Shown piece after piece: positions 1-7,746 of a stretch of DNA of 37,503 nucleotides. Position 1 is the stretch's first letter. Each line of letters opens with the position of its first letter. The stretch comes from a virus. The notes under the pieces were generated by a model. That model ran no database searches and was not told the DNA's origin. It worked only from the letters and a program-made list of their open reading frames with translations. The stretch spans positions 1-37,503 of the IMG/VR virus record IMGVR_UViG_3300037245_001110; one strand, 5' to 3'. The translations under genes and the position numbers were made by a program.

Positions 1-457
1 AATCAATACCCGCATTCGAAGAGTAATTTATTTTCATAAAAGGTGTATCGACTCCATTTTTATCATAATAAAGAATAGATTGTGCATAATATTCACCTGT
101 TTTAATTAATTTATATGTTCGCGCTGCCGTATCAATCTCAGCTAGTGTTGCATTGTCAGTCTTGACGCTCCATGCAATATTGTCAACGCTATGATATACT
201 TCATTTTTAGAAACATACTTCAGAACATCTTCATCAAATGTAATAACAGAATCACCACCTAATAGTAGGGCATTTGCATTTAAGTCAGCATCATTCCCAT
301 TCGGCAATCCCGTATCGCTATCTTTGCTTTTGTCTGACAATTCAGTATAGCCAGAATTGAAGATATAAGACCAATATCGCCAACCTATCTCGCACGGCCG
401 CGACCCACTACCACCAGCATCTAAATTTACACCACTTAATCTTATATCTCCCCTCAT
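1..457 (-). CDS. Virion-associated hypothetical protein, 5' part (runs off left edge)
   Basis: The start codon is at 457 and the frame stays open for 152 codons to base 1, where it is cut by the window edge. The leftover base at position 1 plus bases 37503-37502 make TAC, and the frame continues at the right end for 25 more codons to a stop at 37424. The joined product would be 178 residues. The protein begins MRGDIRLSGVNLDAGG and is rich in Asn, Asp, Ser and Tyr, as phage surface or tail proteins often are. It begins 2 bases after the stop of the upstream gene and sits between small virion genes and the tail-spike gene. I recognise no domain; tail fibre or baseplate accessory is an inference from position. 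Confidence 0.8.
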   Translation of the reverse strand, partial: MRGDIRLSGVNLDAGGSGSRPCEIGWRYWSYIFNSGYTELSDKSKDSDTGLPNGNDADLNANALLLGGDSVITFDEDVLKYVSKNEVYHSVDNIAWSVKTDNATLAEIDTAARTYKLIKTGEYYAQSILYYDKNGVDTPFMKINYSSNAGID

Positions 458-459
458 AT

Positions 460-801
460 CTATCTATTTAAACGAACAGCACCAGATATCAATTTTACCC
501 GTGTAAATTTCACGGGTGACACTATTGGAGGCTCAAGATTAGCGATACCATTTAGCACAACGCCTGTCAGGTTATACTGAGCAAGCAAGTCAATCTCTGT
601 AGTACTGCCCTTCGATATTCCTTTGAGAATTTCAAATTCAACTCCATCACTCCTTAGCTGCACAGTGTCGAAATTGCCCTCATACTCTTCTGTGTTGCCA
701 TTTTCGATATAGAAATGCTCGTTAGACATTGCCATTCTGTTTTGTATCTCTGCCAGGCCGCGCTCTCTCGCGATCAGTACATTAGGTAGACTTGTTGCCA
801 T
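460..801 (-). CDS. Hypothetical small virion-region protein, 113 aa
   Basis: A 113-residue product without signal peptide or membrane segment. The N-terminal third (about 1-45) contains NVLIARERGLAEIQNRMAMS, probably helical; the rest is beta-prone with alternating hydrophobic residues. It lies between two other short late genes with 17- and 2-base gaps and is translated in the same direction, so it is part of the late polycistronic message. No family recognised. Position between the portal/connector genes and the tail-spike block suggests a virion or tail accessory protein, by inference only. Confidence 0.75.
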   Translation of the reverse strand: MATSLPNVLIARERGLAEIQNRMAMSNEHFYIENGNTEEYEGNFDTVQLRSDGVEFEILKGISKGSTTEIDLLAQYNLTGVVLNGIANLEPPIVSPVKFTRVKLISGAVRLNR

Positions 802-818
802 TATATTTTATTTAAAAT

Positions 819-1340
819 TTAATCTGGTATATACGATATCACAACATTGCCTCTATTGATAGCTCCGTCGTCAAAATTTGCATTATCAAAATAGCCTGCA
901 CCTACTCGATTGAATGATATTGCAGTTGATGTTACTTGATCGAGCGAACCTCCTATCGTGTTGTCAGGTGCGATCATTAGACCATACCCTATCACCTCAG
1001 CGTCATCCCATATGGTCACCCCTTCTATAACAAGAGTCTTATATTCCGTTGCTGAAAGACCGTGTGAAATCGAAGGCGAAATTGCGTCCGTATCCATGTC
1101 CCAAAAACCAATAGCTAACTCTTTTGTCTTCCTATTAGCATAATAAGCCTTCATGGATTCAAGATTAACAGCATCTTCATCGTCAACAGCGTTCGAGCAT
1201 GCAACTCTGTGCTGAAATTTAAATTTTATTGAATTGCTTTCAAAGAGAACTTGCGATCCATCGACAGTTATAGACATGTTGTAGGTCAGTGCCTTGAATA
1301 TAGTCTTCTTTAGGAATATGTAGCCTTCAATGAGTGCCAT
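819..1340 (-). CDS. Hypothetical virion-region protein, 173 aa
   Basis: A 173-residue, mostly beta-prone, acidic protein. Its start codon overlaps the stop of the upstream gene by one base (both use 1340), which suggests translational coupling. The C-terminal half is Gly/Asn/Asp rich with a repeated feel (GAGYFDNANFDDGAINRG), typical of virion surface or connector proteins. It follows the portal and a probable connector gene. A head-tail joining or neck role is possible by synteny, but no residue pattern proves it. Confidence 0.75.
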   Translation of the reverse strand: MALIEGYIFLKKTIFKALTYNMSITVDGSQVLFESNSIKFKFQHRVACSNAVDDEDAVNLESMKAYYANRKTKELAIGFWDMDTDAISPSISHGLSATEYKTLVIEGVTIWDDAEVIGYGLMIAPDNTIGGSLDQVTSTAISFNRVGAGYFDNANFDDGAINRGNVVISYIPD

Positions 1341-1873
1341 TAGCCGCGAGTTTTTTTAATACCGTAATATACGGGTTTTTTTGTTCGTTTGTTTGAATTT
1401 GATGTCCACAAACCATCGAATTGACTTTCCTGTTTAATATACTCGACAGTCAAGGACCATGCATTGAACGCAATCTCCCTGCTATTTGCTTGTAAATTCT
1501 TTATCGTACCACCTGAGACGCGCTCTGAGTCGGGTCTTGATGCTTGAGACATTCCGTTCCAAGTATCATTTATAAAACTCTCACCTGTGTACTTCTCGTG
1601 ATTCAAGTATGCAATAACGTATCGAAGTCCTTTGTGTGAAATGTCCTCACCACTACATTCGAAGCTCGAACCATTCAGAAGGTCATCATAACTTGAAGGA
1701 CTTGCCGAAACCACCTGATAGAACCTGCTTCCAAGTAGCTTGTCAATCTCCAAACTCTCAACCTCCGCAGCGAGTTGGTCATACTTTGCTTGAGCAACTG
1801 TATTTGCTGAGTTCAGCCCTCCAAGAGGCTTAATAAGTTGTTGTTGTGCATAATTAAGTAGCAGTGCCATCAT
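1340..1873 (-). CDS. Probable head-tail connector/adaptor-like protein, 177 aa
   Basis: A 177-residue protein whose 5' end overlaps the portal gene by 20 bases. Two adjacent ATGs (1873 and 1870) are possible; AGGAGG in the portal coding sequence lies 3 and 6 bases upstream of them, so the second ATG may be used. The product resembles Bacteroidota phage proteins encoded just after the portal that are predicted to be adaptors: a helical N-terminus (NYAQQQLIKPLGGL), a central helical block and a conserved-looking end with WSLTVEYIKQE. The adaptor role comes from synteny and helical content; I cannot confirm a named family. Confidence 0.7.
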   Translation of the reverse strand: MMALLLNYAQQQLIKPLGGLNSANTVAQAKYDQLAAEVESLEIDKLLGSRFYQVVSASPSSYDDLLNGSSFECSGEDISHKGLRYVIAYLNHEKYTGESFINDTWNGMSQASRPDSERVSGGTIKNLQANSREIAFNAWSLTVEYIKQESQFDGLWTSNSNKRTKKPVYYGIKKTRG

Positions 1874-3050
1874 CCACCTCCTTCGCTTCGAACATGTCGA
1901 AAGGCTTTATGCTCCAATCTTCGTTTTTTCTTAATATATCGTTATCAAAATTCTTATAAATATCCTTGAACATCTCCTCCATCGCCTCGCGCTCTGACTG
2001 AGTGAGCGCATTGAAATATCTCACGGCTAACTCTATCATCTCACCGCTAGCCTGCGATAGTTGCCCCTGCTCATAATCAATGAGCACAGCAGGAAGAGCT
2101 TTCACAGCTTTCCTGATACTGTTTGAGAGATTTTTCTCCCAATTTTCGAACATTTTATCGTCGATATTGGAGTCTATTATCTCAGTCTTAAATAAAGACC
2201 CGTCTGCCAGTTCTCCCGTCTCCTCGTTAAATTCAGCTTCTAATATCAGAAGGTTCTCACCGTCAGGACCTGTCCACCCTCTTGCTTTCTCGACCAGCTT
2301 CTCACGCTCCTTCTCGTCATCCGACATATCGAAAAGTAGTATCGCTTTCTTTGCAAATCCGTCACGAACTTGACGATTCTTAAACAATTGAATCTGATAC
2401 TCAGTGTCGCAATCAAGGTAAACTGGATCGAAGGGAGACAATGGGTACAGGAACTCATCATCAAATGAGAGAGAGTATATTTGCCCCTGGAACTTATCTG
2501 CCCCACCAGCATCCTTTATGTTCGACATGATGACCGTGGGCTTGATATTGAAATTGTAATACGATGCGATGTCGTTTTTTGTTATTTTCTTGCTTTTTGA
2601 CTTGTCCCAATTGTCATAGACAAGTATCGATCCAGTATTGCCACTGTCGTCTTCTGTTGAGACCCTGCAATTCTTGAACGGGACTATCCTAGTGTTTCCG
2701 ACAACGCCGCTTGCGCTCACATTTGCGTGTATGTAAGATCCACTGTTCAGCGCTGCGGAGCGACCGACTTGTCGTCTAATCTTGTCGAGTGTCACGGGTT
2801 TCCCTTTAGGATCTGAGCCTACAACAATCTCACCGATGTTGGGATTATTAAATCCAGATCCAGCAATAAACTTTGCATAAACGTCTCGTGCGGACTTAGC
2901 GGTCTGGCTTCCAGCAACTAGCTTCTCAATTTTCTGAGGGTAGTCATTGTCGCTTCCGAACGTCATAATTCCGCTTGACTTTTCATTCTTGAAAGTCTTA
3001 TCGAGCTTTACTTCGATTCGTTTCTCTATTTCCGAATTTAATAATCTCAT
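1854..3050 (-). CDS. Phage portal protein, 398 aa
   Basis: Portal proteins form the dodecameric ring at one capsid vertex through which DNA is packaged. Visible features: an N-terminal segment with DNDYPQKIEKLVAGS then SARDVYAKFIAGSGF (about residues 34-68), typical of portal proteins of Bacteroidota phages; a central beta-rich part with DPVYLDCDTEYQIQLFKNRQ; and a C-terminal helical region with SNSIRKAVKALPAVLIDYEQ and ALTQSEREAMEEMFKDIYKNF, which fits the stem and crown helices. At 398 residues it is close to the usual 400-500. It lies downstream of the capsid gene instead of directly after terminase, which is unusual. The assignment rests on pattern recognition without an alignment. Confidence 0.72.
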   Translation of the reverse strand: MRLLNSEIEKRIEVKLDKTFKNEKSSGIMTFGSDNDYPQKIEKLVAGSQTAKSARDVYAKFIAGSGFNNPNIGEIVVGSDPKGKPVTLDKIRRQVGRSAALNSGSYIHANVSASGVVGNTRIVPFKNCRVSTEDDSGNTGSILVYDNWDKSKSKKITKNDIASYYNFNIKPTVIMSNIKDAGGADKFQGQIYSLSFDDEFLYPLSPFDPVYLDCDTEYQIQLFKNRQVRDGFAKKAILLFDMSDDEKEREKLVEKARGWTGPDGENLLILEAEFNEETGELADGSLFKTEIIDSNIDDKMFENWEKNLSNSIRKAVKALPAVLIDYEQGQLSQASGEMIELAVRYFNALTQSEREAMEEMFKDIYKNFDNDILRKNEDWSIKPFDMFEAKEVDDGTAT

Positions 3051-3064
3051 CTACCAGTTAGATT

Positions 3065-3643
3065 CTATGCCTCAACTTCAGCCTTTAACGACTCAACATC
3101 TTCAGGAGTTAACTCTCTTGCAATTTCAATTAATTCACCAATTCTTTTTTGAGTGATTATCGACCCATCGACTTCAGAACCCTTATTCTCGTTAATGATA
3201 GCAGTCTTTGATTTGTCAGCTTCAATGTCATAAACAAAGCTAAGGACGCATGTTTTCTCCATTACCGTAAGCTCCGTCTCATCCTTCGGAGTTGTTGCTC
3301 GTGGAAGCGAGTTGAAATGATCTTCAGCTAACGCCCCTGACTCAACTGCCAATAAAGCATCTTCATCAGTAATTGTTTCGCTATTATAATGCCTAGCCCC
3401 CTTTGTAGAATAGAGATTTCCATTCCAATTTGGAATGCATGTTCTTTTGCTTGCTTTAACTTTTTCCATGCCAGTTTCTTTTATTTCGTTATAATATTTT
3501 AGATGACACTTTTCACACATTCCAGCACGCTCACCGTGTAGGTATAGCATACTGTAAATCTTGAGCAGTTCTGGCATCAGCTCGCTAGAACCTTTTATTT
3601 CGTCAAAATTGTGTTTTAGTAAATGCCCAACTCTATCCTGCAT
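3065..3643 (-). CDS. Hypothetical structural-region protein with CxxC motif, 192 aa
   Basis: Begins MQDRVGHLLKHNFDEIKG and carries a CEKCHLKYYNEIK motif near residues 43-55, which could bind a metal but has only one clear CxxC pair, with another Cys (RTC) about 25 residues later. The C-terminus is acidic and helical (ELTPEDVESLKAEVEA). Its start overlaps the stop of the upstream structural gene by one base. It sits between a possible tail-tube gene and the portal gene. I do not recognise the family; an assembly or head-completion role is only suggested by position. Confidence 0.72.
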   Translation of the reverse strand: MQDRVGHLLKHNFDEIKGSSELMPELLKIYSMLYLHGERAGMCEKCHLKYYNEIKETGMEKVKASKRTCIPNWNGNLYSTKGARHYNSETITDEDALLAVESGALAEDHFNSLPRATTPKDETELTVMEKTCVLSFVYDIEADKSKTAIINENKGSEVDGSIITQKRIGELIEIARELTPEDVESLKAEVEA

Positions 3644-4224
3644 TAGGTTGCAGGAGTTAACAATGCCTCAAGTGCTAATCTACTTGAAGCCACATCACCA
3701 GCATCGAAGACGTATTCAGAGAAGTCCTCCCCTTCAGACTCCGCGGTTGTAAGCTCAATGTTTCGAGTACCCTGAGCTGCGTTAGCTCTCTTTGTATCTG
3801 TCGACACGTAGAGACCAGATTTAAATCCGTAACCAGGAAATACCCCGTCACCATCATCGGTCTTCTCCTTGTATTCAAAGATGATACATATATCTTTCAT
3901 GTCATCAACATTGAGAATGTCAGCAGCCTTTCTTTCAAACTGCATGAATTTCGCGTAGTGAGTATACACATCTTCAAAACCCGCTTGACCCGCGAGTCTG
4001 TCATGACCGCAATCAAGTCCCTTTTGAGCTGCAAAGATGTTGTATGCCTGCTTGCCAATCTGCATTGTGATTGCAGTGATCTTATTCGGGTCAGTCACAT
4101 CATAAGTAACCGTATCTATCTCCTTGCGATTCATCGCGTATGCCGTAACCTCAACGCCTCCAACGGGTTGAGTGGTACAATTTGATGTGATATCTTTTGT
4201 TATTCCTGCTGCGCAATCCGCCAT
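3643..4224 (-). CDS. Structural protein, possibly major tail tube, 193 aa
   Basis: A 193-residue protein with no signal peptide, beginning MADCAAGITKDITSNC. The second half has a pattern seen in tail-tube-like proteins of Bacteroidota phages: VFPGYGFKSGLYVSTDTKRA (about 127-146) followed by an acidic TTAESEGEDFSEYVFDAGD stretch, consistent with a tail-tube beta-sandwich. It lies between the secreted-type protein and the CxxC protein in the capsid operon. The tail-tube call is tentative; a capsid accessory or major virion protein of another kind is the main alternative. Confidence 0.5.
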   Translation of the reverse strand: MADCAAGITKDITSNCTTQPVGGVEVTAYAMNRKEIDTVTYDVTDPNKITAITMQIGKQAYNIFAAQKGLDCGHDRLAGQAGFEDVYTHYAKFMQFERKAADILNVDDMKDICIIFEYKEKTDDGDGVFPGYGFKSGLYVSTDTKRANAAQGTRNIELTTAESEGEDFSEYVFDAGDVASSRLALEALLTPAT

Positions 4225-4259
4225 AGCATTGTTTTAAAATGTGATTAAATTCCTTTATA

Positions 4260-4724
4260 TTACTCAGTATCAATAAGTATCCCGTGCCTAACGGAATGAG
4301 TCTGCATACTATCGTAGGGAGCAACCTTAATCCTACCGTACTGCGTATACATACTATCAACATTGCTAGTCAGTGTATACGATACTGTTGTGCCTGCGAA
4401 TGTTATTGAATCGACGAGCACCCAACCAACATCGCTGGAACTATATATCATTGTAGAGTATAGATATGCCTTAGCTTTAGTGTAATTTCCAGTTCTTCGG
4501 GTGAGCGTCGTGTTGTACTTGCAGTATTTCGCAAATGGCTTTATGTAAAAGTCGTACACTAAAGTGTCACCAGTATCTGTTCCCGTAGTGTCTAGCCAGC
4601 ACGAATCTCTTAGGGTGACATTCTTCACTTCGTCACCGTGCTTGAAAGTATAATCTTGACTAAATGCAACACCTGTAATTAAGAATGCTGCGAGTAATAT
4701 AATAAGATTTTTAAAATTTTTCAT
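4260..4724 (-). CDS. Signal-peptide-bearing protein in capsid operon, 154 aa
   Basis: I choose the ATG at 4724; the longer reading from 4775 would start inside the terminator hairpin that follows the capsid gene. From 4724 the product begins MKNFKNLIILLAAFLITGVA followed by FSQDY: a basic n-region, a hydrophobic core of about 15 residues and a likely cleavage site after FSQ, i.e. a textbook Sec signal peptide with no lipobox Cys. The mature part (about 130 residues) is beta-prone and Thr/Tyr rich. Export of a protein encoded between the capsid and other structural genes is odd; roles such as superinfection exclusion at the envelope or envelope modification late in infection are possible but unproven. 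Confidence 0.75.
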   Translation of the reverse strand: MKNFKNLIILLAAFLITGVAFSQDYTFKHGDEVKNVTLRDSCWLDTTGTDTGDTLVYDFYIKPFAKYCKYNTTLTRRTGNYTKAKAYLYSTMIYSSSDVGWVLVDSITFAGTTVSYTLTSNVDSMYTQYGRIKVAPYDSMQTHSVRHGILIDTE

Positions 4725-4747
4725 TGCAATATTTTTTATTTTGTTTG

Positions 4748-4781
4748 AAAAAAAGAGCGGTAAGGCGAACCTCATCGCTCT
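4748..4781 (-). terminator. Strong intrinsic terminator after the capsid gene
   Basis: On the minus strand AGAGCG pairs with CGCTCT around an inner stem TGAGG/CCTTA closed by a TTCG tetraloop, followed by a run of seven T. It starts about 30 bases beyond the capsid stop codon. Because the next gene starts only 24 bases after the T-run and has no clear promoter of its own, the site is likely partly read through and serves to make capsid mRNA more abundant than the downstream genes. Confidence 0.8.
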
Positions 4782-4814
4782 CTTAATATACAGGAGATGA
4801 AACCTCTAATAGTA

Positions 4815-5912
4815 TCAATAAGCTACAGTCATCATATACTCTTCGAGCAACTTAGCATCTTCGTCGAAACCAAACTCGTAATATACTTTTCTGTCCTTCT
4901 TGTCGTACCACACGTCAATTGTCGACATGTCATTTTCGTTCAGCGTTCCAATTGGAATATTTTCCTTCACGGTCAACACGACTCGATTCGGCAAATAGTA
5001 TGCGTTGTCGGTAGTGTTGCTCGTGAAGTCTGCTTGAAGATCTCTATCCCAAACGTTCTCCATGTTGATTATCTTCTTACCATTCCAGTCGAGGAATGGA
5101 AATCCTTCAACAGTATGTTCGATAGTGAAGTTTAGTGAGTTTGTTTTAAGAAACTGTCTGTAATTCTCCCAGATACCTCTGCTCACATAGAATTGCGCGT
5201 CTGGATCTTCTCTCAATCGAGAATCAGCCTTAGACCATATATCTTCGAATATGGCATCAGCTCTTCCAGATGCTAGTGTCGTTTGAGCGCTTATTGAAGT
5301 TTCTGCGTTTTCGGAAATCTCAACACGCCCAACACTTCCAACAGGAACAGGTACTGTAGTACTTGCTGCTGTGAATATCTGATCCCAAAGACCGTCTATG
5401 TAATCATAGAATTTCACATTTGCCGCACTCTTTAGGCCAGCAACGCCAGCAGTAGCAGCAGCTATATTCTTGTCACCAAGCCACGCAGCGCGCCAGATCG
5501 TGGCCATCATTGCTTCCTCAAGTCTCATTATAATAAAGGTATCTTCATCACTACCAGTAATGTCAAATCTTTCCTTATATGCCTGAATCTTACTGTAGTA
5601 CGCCTTAAACAAAGCATCTACATCCTTCTGACATATAGACAAGCGATCTTCGATGCCCTCTGGATTCCAAAATTTTTCAGAGGTGCTCAATTCAGCACCT
5701 GAATTTTGTGGATCACAATTGGCAGTTCCCTTGAGTCCCACTTTGCCCATTCGACCAGCGAACACTATTTGATCCTTCATCTTAATTCCAGTACTAACGC
5801 CGTGCAATGCCGCAAGCTCTGGTCTCATGAATGTTTGCTCGATGATAAATCCAGCGAAATCACGAATCTCCTCTGGATTCATTGTGATGTTGTCTACATT
5901 AAATAATGCCAT
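4815..5912 (-). CDS. Major capsid protein, 365 aa
   Basis: Forms the icosahedral shell. Size (365 aa), position directly after the protease-scaffold gene and before a strong terminator, and composition fit an HK97-fold major capsid protein. Features: an N-terminal helix with NPEEIRDFAGFIIEQTFMRP; a central helix-rich block with LEEAMMATIWRAAWLGDKN (about 130-150), which resembles the spine helix; and an A-domain-like segment with VSRGIWENYRQFLKTN and LPNRVVLTVKENIPIGTL. The start has an A/T-rich leader of the Bacteroidota kind. The C-terminus is complete (YMMTVAY). No long N-terminal delta domain is present, consistent with a separate scaffold in the upstream gene. Confidence 0.8.
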   Translation of the reverse strand: MALFNVDNITMNPEEIRDFAGFIIEQTFMRPELAALHGVSTGIKMKDQIVFAGRMGKVGLKGTANCDPQNSGAELSTSEKFWNPEGIEDRLSICQKDVDALFKAYYSKIQAYKERFDITGSDEDTFIIMRLEEAMMATIWRAAWLGDKNIAAATAGVAGLKSAANVKFYDYIDGLWDQIFTAASTTVPVPVGSVGRVEISENAETSISAQTTLASGRADAIFEDIWSKADSRLREDPDAQFYVSRGIWENYRQFLKTNSLNFTIEHTVEGFPFLDWNGKKIINMENVWDRDLQADFTSNTTDNAYYLPNRVVLTVKENIPIGTLNENDMSTIDVWYDKKDRKVYYEFGFDEDAKLLEEYMMTVAY

Positions 5913-5940
5913 CTTAAATATTTTTACGTGATTGTTTTAC

Positions 5941-6528
5941 TTATTTATTTCCTTCGGTTCTACGGGTTTTCCCATATCCAAACTTGACAGGCTTTCCATC
6001 GTCGTCACCCTCACTCGAAGGAGTAGCGCCTTTAATTGTCCCCTTAGAGAATTTTCCCGATAGGGTTGCAATTGCTTTATTTACAGTCTTAACCTCTTCG
6101 CTAAGAGCATCAACCTTGCCTTGCGTCTCAGCGCTTGCAGTTTCAGCTTTCGCAGTTTCAGCTTTCGCAGCTTCAATTTCCGTCTTCGCAACTTCGGCCG
6201 CTGCCTTGAGTTCTGCGTTCTCAGTCTTGAGAGCTTCGAGATCATCGTCAGTCTCAACAGGAATGATCTCAGTTACAACCCCCTCAACCGCAACGATCGT
6301 GCTACCGTCAGACATAACGAAAGATCCACTAGCGGGAGCGCCTGCCTGTAATATAGCAACATCAACAGCTATCATAGTTTCGTCCTGAATGTCAGGGAAG
6401 TCTAGTTCTGTACCGTCTGCGTCAACTAACATTAAAGCTTTAGGAGCTAGCGCTTTCACAGCATCTGTGATGCCCTTGAACGCCTTGCCTAGTACGCTTA
6501 ATTCTTTTACTATGTCTTCATTCTTCAT
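5941..6528 (-). CDS. Possible nested scaffold gene (internal start)
   Basis: The codon for Met195 of the protease fusion is an ATG at 6528, preceded on the minus strand by an A-rich tract (AAAAAAGAAAAAAATAAAAA type) and the codons DNS. A/T-rich leaders are what Bacteroidota ribosomes favour, and the Lys-rich linker sits exactly at the domain border. Initiation here would give a 195-residue free scaffold, analogous to the nested scaffold of phage lambda (Nu3 within C). This is inferred from layout; nothing in the sequence proves independent translation. Confidence 0.35.
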   Translation of the reverse strand: MKNEDIVKELSVLGKAFKGITDAVKALAPKALMLVDADGTELDFPDIQDETMIAVDVAILQAGAPASGSFVMSDGSTIVAVEGVVTEIIPVETDDDLEALKTENAELKAAAEVAKTEIEAAKAETAKAETASAETQGKVDALSEEVKTVNKAIATLSGKFSKGTIKGATPSSEGDDDGKPVKFGYGKTRRTEGNK

Positions 6529-7110
6529 GCTATTATCGTTTTTTATTTTTTTCTTTTTAAATGTCGCAACAGGCTTGAACTCAGCTTTTTTAATAGTTGC
6601 AAACCCCAAGCTCTCAACCTGTTCAGACGTAAGGGGCTTGTTGATCTTCATAAATGTTTTAATCGATCCAATATCTGCGCCTGTCGCTTGTGCGTATGCT
6701 TTCGCATACCTATCTTCAATCTCCTGTAGGTCTTTTGATGCTTCTTTAAGGAAAGCAGAATCACCAGTCAATTCAGCAACATAAGGGTTGTGAATCAGGA
6801 AGACACCCCTTGCAGGGTCGAATGTTCTGTTCTCTTTTGATGCAAGGCAAAATAACTTAGATGCTGCACTTGCCACATCACCAGAATTCTTTGAGAATAA
6901 TGTCTTCTTAGTTGCAATTAACATGACCTCCATCTCGTCCGCGTCATCGACTGAGCCACCCCAGCTACCGACATCAAGCATAATGCTGTCATGCTCTCTC
7001 GCTGCGTTAATGTGCATTGCCATGTCTGCGAGCGTAAAGTGTTTATCTTTATCGTTCTCATCCTCAGCATCTCCAATCAATCCGTATATTGGTATAATGT
7101 ACATCTGCAT
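5941..7110 (-). CDS. ClpP-like prohead protease fused to scaffold, 389 aa
   Basis: Residues 1-180 are a ClpP/S14-type serine protease: WGGSVDDADEM at 50-60 corresponds to the GGS(V) oxyanion segment, GDVASAAS at 77-84 carries the likely nucleophile Ser81, and FLIHNPY has the likely catalytic His107. A Lys-rich linker (about 183-194) leads into a second part beginning MKNEDIVKEL at residue 195, with a long Ala/Glu/Lys coiled coil (about 295-355) and a basic tail, as expected of a capsid scaffold. The gene directly precedes the capsid gene. In this arrangement the protease removes the scaffold during prohead maturation. ATG codons at 7110 and 7104 are both possible starts. Confidence 0.85.
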   Translation of the reverse strand: MQMYIIPIYGLIGDAEDENDKDKHFTLADMAMHINAAREHDSIMLDVGSWGGSVDDADEMEVMLIATKKTLFSKNSGDVASAASKLFCLASKENRTFDPARGVFLIHNPYVAELTGDSAFLKEASKDLQEIEDRYAKAYAQATGADIGSIKTFMKINKPLTSEQVESLGFATIKKAEFKPVATFKKKKIKNDNSMKNEDIVKELSVLGKAFKGITDAVKALAPKALMLVDADGTELDFPDIQDETMIAVDVAILQAGAPASGSFVMSDGSTIVAVEGVVTEIIPVETDDDLEALKTENAELKAAAEVAKTEIEAAKAETAKAETASAETQGKVDALSEEVKTVNKAIATLSGKFSKGTIKGATPSSEGDDDGKPVKFGYGKTRRTEGNK

Positions 7111-7131
7111 AAAAAGTTTAGATAAAAGTAG

Positions 7132-7160
7132 TTGATTTAATTGAAATGTTGTTATATTTG
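7132..7160 (+). promoter_or_regulatory. Bacteroidota-type promoter for the plus-strand island
   Basis: TTG at 7132-7134, an 18-base spacer, then TATATTTG at 7153-7160, matching the -33/-7 consensus of Bacteroidota sigma factor. The expected transcription start is about 7 bases downstream, leaving a leader of roughly 15 bases before the ATG at 7183. It lacks the extended TTGCATAATTAAG motif of the other phage promoters, which suggests independent host-driven expression of the island. Confidence 0.75.
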
Positions 7161-7182
7161 TTGAAAACGTATACGAAGTAAT

Positions 7183-7476
7183 ATGCCAAAAATTAATAAT
7201 AAATGCAGTACGCTATCTGTCGAAGCCATGCAAGCTTTGCAGTCATGCAAGTCATTATCAGATTCGATGTATCTAAAAAATGAGTACACTGTGCAATCAT
7301 GGGCTGAGTTTACGAATCAAGAGAATGATCAGAAATGTCCTAAATGCAAAGCAAAGGAGGCTGAATCTATGACTCCAAGAACCGTTTACGAATGCGGTTC
7401 AAGTGATTACGACCAGAGAACAGGCACATTTAAACAATCTATCAAATGCAAGACAATCCAAGAAAACTGTACATAG
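7183..7476 (+). CDS. Cys-rich small protein of plus-strand island, 97 aa
   Basis: First gene after a good Bacteroidota promoter, with its ATG 22 bases after the -7 element. The product has a CPKCKAKEAE knuckle (about residues 57-66) plus Cys at 8, 22, 75, 86 and 95, so it may bind zinc. It overlaps the next gene by 31 bases in another frame. It is transcribed against the surrounding late operon, between the tape-measure and protease genes, so it is probably a moron: an extra gene with its own promoter. No family recognised. Confidence 0.65.
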   Translation: MPKINNKCSTLSVEAMQALQSCKSLSDSMYLKNEYTVQSWAEFTNQENDQKCPKCKAKEAESMTPRTVYECGSSDYDQRTGTFKQSIKCKTIQENCT

Positions 7477-7691
7477 ACACACGTGAATCTCGCCCATCGA
7501 TCAAGGTAGATGACTTTATCGTGGCTATAGGTAAGAAAAAGTCTAATAGTGTATATCATATCTCAGAAGCGAGACACAAGATCAACGCAGGGTTTGTGAG
7601 GAATTCAATAGTGGCATACAAGACAGAGCTCTACATTGCATTGATGCGAAACAAGGATCAGCAATTAGTACCTGTGAAGTGGTATAAGTGA
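7446..7691 (+). CDS. Hypothetical small protein, 81 aa
   Basis: The ATG at 7446 lies within the end of the preceding gene, giving a 31-base overlap in a different frame; no later in-frame ATG exists near the N-terminus, so this start is the best available. The product is basic and beta-prone, beginning MQDNPRKLYIDTRESRPS, with VDDFIVAIGKKKSNSVYHIS in the middle and ending in VPVKWYK. The layout (short beta strands, C-terminal W-Y) recalls compact single-domain phage proteins, but I cannot name a family. Probably co-transcribed with 7183-7476. Confidence 0.6.
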   Translation: MQDNPRKLYIDTRESRPSIKVDDFIVAIGKKKSNSVYHISEARHKINAGFVRNSIVAYKTELYIALMRNKDQQLVPVKWYK

Positions 7692-7746
7692 TTGACATAA
7701 AAAAAAAGAGCAGCCGTATAAGGACTTTGATTCGTAAAATATTAAG

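Noticed and set aside
1847-1860. TGCATAATTAAGTAG on the plus strand, like the phage promoter motif
   Set aside because: It lies inside the 5' coding end of the gene at 1340-1873, has no TAnnTTTG-like box 20 bases on, and would point antisense into the portal gene.
4724-4775. Upstream start giving a 171-residue form of the signal-peptide protein
   Set aside because: Those codons fall in the capsid terminator hairpin, and a 17-residue extension would bury a well-formed signal peptide.
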